A stretch of 64,000 nt of DNA from Ceratopteris richardii (lineage: Eukaryota; Streptophyta; Polypodiopsida; Polypodiales; Pteridaceae). The notes below the pieces were generated by a model. It made no database searches. It worked only from the letters and a program-made list of their open reading frames with translations, and was not told the origin of the DNA. Location: positions 88,409,664 through 88,473,663 of the forward strand of contig CM035406.1 of NCBI GenBank assembly GCA_020310875.1, given 5' to 3'. Position numbers and translations under genes: made by a program. This document shows positions 56,535 to 64,000 of this stretch, piece after piece; the stretch's first letter is position 1; each line of letters begins with the position of its first letter.

Positions 56535-59500
56535 AGTCTTCATTCTCTCATAGGTTGAATACCTGCCATAGTTTTGAATCTTTTTATTCCATCAAGTGCC
56601 TTCGTCATCATATTTGCTACTTGCTTTTCAGTTCAAACAAAAGAAATGTCAATCTCCTTTGCCATGAGCTTCTCCGTGATGAAGTGGTAATGGACTTCTA
56701 TGTGCTTGGTTTTTGCATGGAAAATAGGATTTGCTGCTAGATGCATGGAACTTACATTATCTCCAAATATGTGAGGTTTGGAACTCACAAGTCCCAAATC
56801 TATATACAATGCTTTTAACCATATTGCCTCTTGAGTTGCTATGGTCAAGCCTTTGTACTCTGCTTCAGTTGAGGATAAAGCAACTGTTGGTTGCTTCTTG
56901 GAACTCCATGACACTAGCTTCAAACCTGCAAATGCTAAGTAACCAGATGTACATTTTCTATCATCCTTAGCTCCTGCCCAATCTGCATCTGAGTAGATTT
57001 TGATATCCGAATATGAAGAGTAAGGATAGAATATACCTTCGTTGATTGTACCTTTGAGATATTTAAGTACTCTCTTAGCCGCATCCATGTGTGGTCTTCT
57101 CGGTGAGTGCATGAACTGACTAAGCACTCCCACACTATATGAGATGTATGCCCTTGTATGAGTAGCATATATCAAGGTACCTACCAAGCTTTGATACTCT
57201 TTAATGTCTTCAATTTTCTCACCTTCATTATAAACAATAAGTTTATGATTAATCTCCAAAAGTGTACCTACAGGTTTAGTGTTCTCCATTTTGAAGTTGA
57301 GGAGAAGATCCTGAATGTATCTTCTTTGAGTCAAATACATTCCTTCATCTGTGTATATCACCTGCATACCTAGGAAATATGTGAGCTCACCTAGGTCACT
57401 GATTCTGAACTCCTCTTGCATGTGTCTCTTGATCCTTTGAATGCCATTTAGATCATCACCTGTCACAATAATATCATCTACATATAGACATAGATAGATA
57501 ACCTCATTGTGATCCCTTTTGATGAATAGAGAAGGATCTGAGCTGCTAGCTTTGAACCCTTGATCCTGAAGATATGTAACCAACCTGTAATTCCAAGCTC
57601 TTGGAGCTTGTTTCAATCCATACAAAGCTTTCTTAAGTCTGCAAACATAAGATGGATGATTAGGGTTTTCAAAACCTGGTGGTTGTGACATGTATACCTC
57701 TTCACTTATCCAACCATTTAAGAATGAATTTTTTACATCAAGTTGGAGGAGTCTCCAATTCCTTTGCAGCAGCTACACTTATCAATATCCTGATTGTAGT
57801 CATCTTTGCAAGTGGTGAGAATGTTTCCTCATAGTCTATACCATGAGTTTGTGAGCATCCTTTGGCAACTAATCTTGCCTTGTACCTCCAAATTGATCCA
57901 TCTGAATTTCTTTTAACTTTATATACCCATATGCAACCAATTACCTTCTAATTCGGTGACATTTGAACCAAATCCCAAGTGTCCATTTCCTTCAATGCAT
58001 CTATCTCTTCTTTCATGGCCTTTTCCCAATTAGGGTTTCCCTTTGCCTCTTCATAGGTTGAGGGTTCCTCTGAAATAGAGTATTTTGCCAAGTATATTGA
58101 ATGCTTCATAACAAATGTGGAATCATATCCATAGCTTTCTGGTTGTTTCTTCTCTCTTGCTAATCTTTTAGGTGTTTGTTTGGAGCATTCGCCAACCTCT
58201 TGCATCTTTGCTTTGCCTCTTGAATTCCATAGCTTGTAATCCTTTTCTCTTTCATCTTGGTCATCGTCTGTATCACTTCTTGGATCCTGGACCTGTGTAT
58301 CATGCTTGCTTCCTAAATAATAAGATTCAGAAGCAAGATCATATGGTAGTGTTACCTTTTGTTTGTCTTCATCATACCAAGACATGTGTTCTTCAAACAC
58401 AACATCTCTACTTGTAGTGAATTGCTTGGTTGAAGGATTGAAGAACCTGTAACCCATCTGAGTTGAATCATATCCAATAAACACTGCCTTTATTTCCCTT
58501 TCATCTAGCTTACCTCTTATTTGTGATGGTACATGAACATGTGCATGATACTTCTTGAAGCAATCAAACACTTCATTCTTACCCTTGATAAAGTATAGAA
58601 CAGTCCATCTTCTATGGTCGTCAATAAATGAGACGTAATACCTTGATTCCCAATGAAGGTTCTTGACTTGGTCCCCATACATCTGTATGTACTAAGTCCA
58701 ATAAGTTGTTGTGGATGTAGCCTTTATGGTTGAATGGTTGTCTTTGTGCCTTCCCAATCTGACATGCATCACAACTGTTGATCATGTGTTGCTTTGATAT
58801 GTTCGACAATCCTAGAACACTTTGATCTCTGCATATATCCTTCAAGGTTCTTTCATTCACATGAGCAAGTCTCTTATGCCACACTTCAAGCTCACTTAGG
58901 GTTTGAGACCCAAAGTTGAATAGAGCTATGTTCCTAGTTTCTCCTACTTCAAAAGTAAAGAGCCTACCATGCTTCTCACCTCGGGCTATCTTTTTGAAGC
59001 CTTGACATGGATCTTCCACAAAAGCTCCATGTTGCGTGAACCTAACTTGCAAGCCTTTTTCAACTATTTGGCCTACATTTATTAGGTTTTTAGTGGTAGT
59101 GGGTACATAGAGAACCTTACTCAAAATTTTTGTCCTACCATTGGAAGCTTTGACATTACCAATCTTCTCGACATTGTGGTTCGTGTCATCCCCTGTTTGC
59201 ACTTCATGCCTATGCTTTGGACTTTCCAAATCAGATAGAAGAGCAATGTTGCCTGCAACATGATTCTAACATCTTGAATCTATGTAGAACAAATGATCAT
59301 CTTCTTTAACTTCTTTGTGGCTTAGATTCATAAGAAGCAATGAGTCTTCATGTGGTTGATCTTTTGAATAATTGTTGTAGTCCCTTCTATTATAGCTTCT
59401 ATTTTTATTGTTGAAGTTGTGTCCACCTCTGCCTATATTGCTGCCATATCCACCTCTTCCACTTCCTTTCTGGTTCTTCCCATTGAACCAGCAATTCTGA

Positions 59501-60318
59501 GTGGTGTGGTTGGTCTTATCGCATATAGCACAAGGTTGAACATTTTGACCTTTGGCTTTGTCTTGCTTTGGTCCTTTCTTCTTCCCTTTCCACTTGCTCT
59601 TGCTTGCAAAGTTGGCAGGGAAGTCTCTTCTTCATCTTCTTCCTTCTTCTTGCCGTTCTGCTTCTTATCCTTCTTATCTGCATATAGAGCACTAGTTGAA
59701 TTACCATGATAAGAGTTACCTTCCTTTATGCTATTGTTGGCTTCTTGATTGAAGAGTTGTCCAAGAAAGATGTTGAAGTCTGGAGTTTGCACATCGATGA
59801 TGAGATCATAAGCCATTGTTAAGGATTGCCATTGCTTATCACTTCGAATTCCGTTGAAAATTTGCCTCATGATGACCTCTTCTTCAATCAGCTCTCCAAT
59901 GGATGCTAACTGATCCGCAACCTCCTTGACGTTGGTAACAAACTCTATGACGGTTTGTTTAGGTGTCTTCTTCATTGGGTTGAACTCGTTCCAAAGATTA
60001 TTCTTTCTTGCTTTGGTACTAGCAGAAAAGAAAGTCTCAAGGGCATCCCAAGTCTCTTGAGATTTGCATCCTCTAATATGTGGTAATAGAAAGTCAGAAA
60101 TAAAGTTTAGTGTGTACGACCTTGCTTGAGCATCCCTTGCGCACCAAAGTGTGAGCTTATCTGTCTCCTCTTGTGTAGGTCCTCCTTTGGATCTTGGAAT
60201 AGGCATAGCTTCATCACCTGCTACAATTCCATAAAGATTTCCTCCTTGCATATTGGCCTCCATCTTGACTTGCCAAAGCCGCGAGCTTCTTGATCATTGA
60301 GGGAAAGGTGTCACCCAT
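56535..60318 (-). pseudogene. F-b gag-pol, heavily damaged
   Basis: Start codon expected at 60318 (next to the PBS), frameshift soon after, then Gag readable in 59433-60263. The protease site reads DSRC-stop instead of DSGCS (about 59265), so it is dead. Integrase keeps the first part (RYYVSFIDDHRRW), then jumps from FKKY to HVHVPSQ near 58540, losing the DGGGE and VERRN motifs. RT-RNase H (56633-57691) has [26 protein letters not shown] and FGDNVSSMH, with a stop near 56632. It preserves the empty target site of B at 57628-57632. Confidence 0.88.
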
Positions 60319-60327
60319 CTTGATCTA

Positions 60328-60339
60328 GCTCTAATACCA
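60328..60339 (-). other. Primer-binding site of F-b
   Basis: TGGTATTAGAGC on the minus strand, one change from the usual. Confidence 0.85.
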
Positions 60340-60340
60340 C

Positions 60341-61451
60341 TGAAAGAACTTGGAGAAGCTTGTAAAAGGTAGAAAAAGTGTGTTTCGAAGCCACGAAGTT
60401 TGGTCAAGCCATCCGGCACAAGACCAGCCCTTGCATTTATGGAGACTCAAAATAGACCTTATAAGCATGTGATAAGTGCAAAGAAACACACTATGTACTT
60501 TGGAGCATCAAGGAGAATGAGTCGATACAAAACAGATAGGTTTGCGGATCGACTAGCTCAAAAAACTTACTATCTATGGAAGAGACAATAAACTTCAAAT
60601 GCCCATAGAGAGCAACGTGATTACAATTAAAAAAAATCCTTTTATGGGAGTGATATACATAGAGTTGCGTGTATAGAATGCACAAAAGTATAAGGAATAA
60701 GCAAAATATGCTATAGGAATGAATGCGACATTCACCGGTGGTACTTCCTATTTTTCAGGAATACGTAGAGATTGACCTTGAGACAGAAAAACTCAGATGT
60801 CTCCCAATCTGCTGACCCAAATGATTTACGAATTTATAGGCATAGACTACACACTTATACCTTTCCAATCAGCCATCTTGAACGCAATTTGGAGCTCTGG
60901 AAAGAGAGCAACAGACTCTACAAGATTATTGTTGTGAAGAAGATGATGCAGAGAATTGAAGGAGCAAAACAATGATGGTCACAAGTGTATGTATATTGCT
61001 TCCATGTAATGTACAAGTGATTTCAAGTCTTTATATAGTCTCTAGGAGTGCTCCACAACATTTACAAGTGAAGTTTGAATTTAAATGAAGGCGAGAATGG
61101 TTGTTGGAGGGAATCAATTCACTTTCCTACAATGTAGGAAAAGTGAGGATCTAGTTTGATCTAATTTTAGGTGATTTGATTTCTTGATTGAATGCAACTT
61201 CAACCACCTCAAATTCGTGGGATTTGGGCTTTATCTTTCTACCTTTACATGTGTAAAGCTCAAGGCTTTTACAACGGTAAATGAACCATAAAAAATACAA
61301 TAAATGAGCATAACAAAAAGAATAAGCTCTCAAAAAAATACAATAAATGAGCATAAGAAAAAGAATTCTCCAACGGATATTCTTTTGACGTGATAACCTT
61401 TGATGTAGATCAAATCCACCTCAAGCATAGTGTAAGCTTGATGTTCCAATA
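60341..61451 (-). repeat. F LTR 3, shared by F-b (5') and F-c (3')
   Basis: 1111 bp from TGAAAGAACTTGG to TGTTCCAATA (last CA changed to TA). GCTCCCCCTCAAG follows. A local duplication of CAATAAATGAGCATAA near 61295-61355 makes it longer than the others. Confidence 0.88.
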
Positions 61452-61483
61452 GCTCCCCCTCAAGATAAAGTATGCTTGAGTCT

Positions 61484-62403
61484 TCATTCTCTGATAGGTT
61501 GAATACTTGACATAGCTTTGAATCTACAAAGCTTTATTCTATCAAGTGTCTTCGTCATCATATCTGCTACTTGCTTTTCAGTTGGAACAAAAGAAATGTC
61601 ATTCTCCTTTGCCATGAGCTTCTCCCTGATGAAGTGGTAGTGGACTTTTATGTTCTTGGTTCTCGCATGGAAAATAGGATTTGCCGCTAGATGCATGGAC
61701 CTTACATTATCTCCAAATATGTGAGGTTTGGAACTCACAAGTCCCAAATCTATATACAATGCTTTTAACCATATTGCCTCTTGAGTTGTTATGGTCAAGC
61801 CTCTGTACTCTGCTTCAGTTGAGGATAAAGCAACTGTTCGTTGCTTCTTGGAACTCCATGACACTAGCTTCGAACTTGGAAATGCTAAGTAACCAGATGT
61901 ACTTTTTCTATCATCCTTAGCTCCTTCCCAATCTGCATCTGAGTAGATTTTGATATCCAAATCTGAAGAGTCTGGATAGAATATACCTTCATTGATTGTA
62001 CCTTTGAGATATTTAAGTACTCTCTTAGCCGCATCCATGTGTAGTCTTCTCGGTGAGTGCATGAACTGACTAAGCACTCCCACACTATATGAGATGTCTG
62101 CCCTTGTATGAGTAGCATATATCAAACTACCTACCAAGCTTTGATACTATTTAATGTCTTCAATTTTCTCACCTTTAGAAACACTAAGTTTATGATTCAT
62201 CTCCAAAGGTGTACCTGCAGGTTTAGTGTTCTCCATTTTGAACTTGAGAAGAAGATCATGAATGTATCTTCTTTGAGTTAAATACATTCCTTCATTTGTG
62301 TATATCACCTACATACCTAGGAAATATGTGAGCTCACCTAGGTCGCTGATTTTGAACTCCTCTTGCATGTGTCTCTTGATCCTTTGAATGCCATTTAGAT
62401 CAT
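61484..62403 (-). pseudogene. F-c RT end and RNase H, cut by K
   Basis: RNase H reads in 61484-62137 (YSDADWEG, where relatives have [32 protein letters not shown]). Above it a stop (near 62147) and more RT thumb are seen. The LTR of K interrupts at 62404 inside the codons following NDLNG. Confidence 0.88.
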
Positions 62404-63028
62404 TGTTAGCAGCAGCCAAGGGAGTCAACGAAGATCTGGCAAATAGGCCAGTAATTTTCCTCATGAAGAAGCAAGTACGAGCACTCACGCAGATCTAGCA
62501 CTAAGGCAACCTTTAAATTTTCAAATCCTTTACACCCATTCAAAGTGATTTTCATCACTAAACACCATTGTAAATAACAATTCATCTTTTTGTAGCTCCA
62601 TTTTGTGCAAGCCAAGGAGTCCTTGAGCTTGAGGAGCTTTAGAAGTATCTACCTGCCAATTTTCGTATTTTTTAGATATCGTTTGAGCCCTCAAATAAGC
62701 CCTAGGACCTAATTTTTAACTAGGCCGGACACTAGGTCTGGACAGGGCCAAAACTTAGCCCAAAACTATAAAAAGAGCTAGAGAGCTCATTTTTGAGGTT
62801 AGATTGTAATTGAAACAAACTTGTAAGAGCTTTTGAAAGTAATCTAAAAACTCCATTGATTCTCCCTCTTTGTTTTGCCGTGTGTGCGCGTGTGTGTGTA
62901 CGTGTGTGCATGCTAGTGTGCTTCTCATTCACGCACTTGTGCTGCCACTTGCTCGAGGTCTTCATACCATCCTCACGTCTTCCCGGATTGACATTAAAGG
63001 AGGTGCTACTCATCACTGAGCTACACCA
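62404..63028 (+). repeat. 5' LTR of element K
   Basis: It starts TGTTAGCAGCAGCC right where F-c homology ends. It ends most likely ...CTACACCA with spacer AATTT before the PBS. It contains a GT-rich stretch near 62881-62921. The 3' boundary is uncertain by a few bases. Confidence 0.78.
62767..62775 (+). promoter_or_regulatory. Likely TATA box of K
   Basis: TATAAAAAG, about 260 bp before the LTR end, a usual place for an LTR promoter. Confidence 0.6.
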
Positions 63029-63033
63029 AATTT

Positions 63034-63055
63034 TGGCGCCGTTGCCGGGGATCGA
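63034..63055 (+). other. Primer-binding site of K (tRNA-Asp type)
   Basis: TGGCGCCGTTGCCGGGGA followed by TCGA is complementary to the 3' end of plant tRNA-Asp(GTC), a common gypsy primer. The match appears to run four bases beyond the usual 18. Confidence 0.85.
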
Positions 63056-64000
63056 GCTTTGAGGACGAGCGTGTGATGGTAAGACGTAGAGTTGACGCGT
63101 TGGAGTTGTAGGTATTTTCTTCACTCTCCTCGATTTTCTTTTACTTTCTTCGCCATCTTCATCACCATCATCATCATCATCACAATCGCCCACCTCCATC
63201 TCCATCATCGTGAAAATTTCTGTTTTTTCGATCATATCACCTTCCCCACCTCATTTCCCTCATTTCACGTGTGAGAGAGAGCGAGAGAGCGATATTGTGT
63301 GTGCGGATTTTGCATGTTTCTTGAGTTTCATTGCAGGTTCTTGCTGTATCATCATCCCCAGCTTCCTGCGCAGGTACGAAAATCATCGAAACTGTCTCGC
63401 GGTCGCAGGCTTCTGTCGATCGAGACTGACAGAAATTTTTGGCTTTTCACAAAATTGAGTGCACCACTAGAACAAGCACAAGGAGCACATCCTAAAACAC
63501 TAAAAACAGTAGAAAAATTCCGAGGTTTTCTGTCAATCACGACCGACAGCCTCTGTCAATCGCGACCGACAGACCCTGTCAATCGCGACCGACAGACCTC
63601 CACGATCGACTGACTGCCACGTAGGACCCTGTCAATCGCGATTGATACCGTCAATCGCGATCGACAGCCACGACCGACACCTTTGTCAATCGCGATTGAC
63701 ACCGTCGATCGCGATCGACTGAAATTCCACGATTGATTGACTTTTACGCGTAGCCACGTGTCCATCGCGACTGATAGGCCCCCGATTGACTGAAATTTTG
63801 GCGAAAAAACCGGAAAACGTGTCGATCGCGATTGATACTGTCGATCGCGATTGACAGCCCCGATCGACTCTGTCGATCGCGATTGACACTGTCGATCGTG
63901 ATTGACAGCCCCGACGGACACTCTATCAATCGCGATTGACAGACCTGTCGATCGCGATTGACAGGCTTTTCGGCCAAAAAATTAGGGATTTTTATTTCAA
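63056..64000 (+). other. Leader of K, no coding sequence seen
   Basis: Contains a CATCAT run near 63160-63181, a GAGAGAGCGAGAG stretch near 63273 and the palindromic repeats at 63411-63965. Frames on the minus strand (63556-63921, rich in Arg-Ser-Asp) are read-through of the repeat and I do not call them genes. Confidence 0.7.
63411..63965. repeat. About 15 near-palindromic 20-bp repeats
   Basis: Consensus TGTCRATCGCGAYYGACA. Copies start near 63412, 63530, 63552, 63576, 63629, 63649, 63683, 63703, 63769, 63819, 63838, 63870, 63889, 63923 and 63944. The copy at 63684-63701 (TGTCAATCGCGATTGACA) is a perfect palindrome. Spacing is irregular, often about 20 bp. The tract is rich in CpG and GATC compared with the rest of the window. 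Confidence 0.88.

Larger units (their letters stand above)
21815..62403 (-). mobile_element. Tandem array of copia family F (F-a, F-b, F-c) with shared LTRs
   Basis: Reading the minus strand the order is F-c (partial), LTR 60341-61451, F-b, LTR 55427-56507, F-a, LTR 21815-22682. Each inner LTR has a polypurine tract on its high-coordinate side and a PBS on its low-coordinate side, so it is the 3' LTR of one unit and the 5' LTR of the next. F-a is split by B (23795-51251) and contains a solo LTR (53681-54756). All coding regions are broken. The array is cut at the high end by element K. Confidence 0.85.
62404..64000 (+). mobile_element. Ty3/gypsy element K, 5' end only
   Basis: An LTR and a PBS typical of gypsy elements lie on the + strand, inserted into F-c. 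Only LTR, PBS and about 950 bp of leader lie within the window. No gag frame has started by 64000. Confidence 0.85.

Noticed and set aside
63556..63921. Arg/Ser/Asp-rich protein on the minus strand
   Set aside because: Its repetitive sequence follows directly from the palindromic DNA repeat, and overlapping frames give similar products.
63411..63965. CRISPR-like array
   Set aside because: Spacing is irregular, repeats are palindromic and short, no cas genes are present and the context is a plant retrotransposon.

Overview
The window reads as intergenic DNA from a repeat-rich land-plant nuclear genome. Nearly every base belongs to an LTR retrotransposon. Most are Ty1/copia elements whose primer-binding site (PBS) is TGGTATCAGAGC, complementary to initiator-Met tRNA. 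A few are Ty3/gypsy elements with other PBSs. I found no host gene, complete tRNA, rRNA or CRISPR. The plant lineage cannot be fixed from the sequence alone. Letters A to K below are my own labels for elements.

Layout: 1-6034 is copia element A (+ strand), cut by the window edge. 6035-9470 and 15896-16150 are one AT-rich tract with a degenerate gag-like gene, split by element G (9471-15890, - strand). G is very young and non-autonomous: an intact Gag-protease ORF with a predicted membrane helix at its C-terminal end and no reverse transcriptase. 16151-21814 is a chain of truncated pieces: copia H, a gypsy integrase scrap, copia J and copia I. From 21815 to 62403 runs a minus-strand tandem array of copia family F (three internal regions sharing LTRs). 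It is split by the 27-kb element B (23795-51251, + strand). B holds two further insertions: E (28698-36949, - strand), which carries a gypsy fragment, and C (38385-51236, + strand), which holds D (42284-48726, - strand). The deepest nest is therefore F > B > C > D. 62404-64000 is the start of a + strand gypsy element K, with a leader full of near-palindromic 20-bp repeats.

The nest is supported by 5-bp target-site duplications: CTTTC/CCTTC for B, TATGA for E, TTTCA for C, GGTGA for D, ATAAC for G and AGAAC for a solo F LTR. It is also supported by LTR divergence judged by eye: B about 4-5%, C about 1.5%, D 2 differences in 1022 bp, G 1 in 1001 bp. Deeper elements are younger, as expected.

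These genes do not form a host pathway. Each copia gag-pol encodes capsid, protease, integrase, reverse transcriptase and RNase H. Only D and C are near complete: D has one late nonsense codon, and C is open apart from the D insertion. Most promising for novelty are the Gag-protease-membrane-helix protein of G, the 735-codon coiled-coil frame next to a gypsy LTR with an over-long tRNA-complementary tract, the palindromic leader of K, and the F array with shared LTRs.
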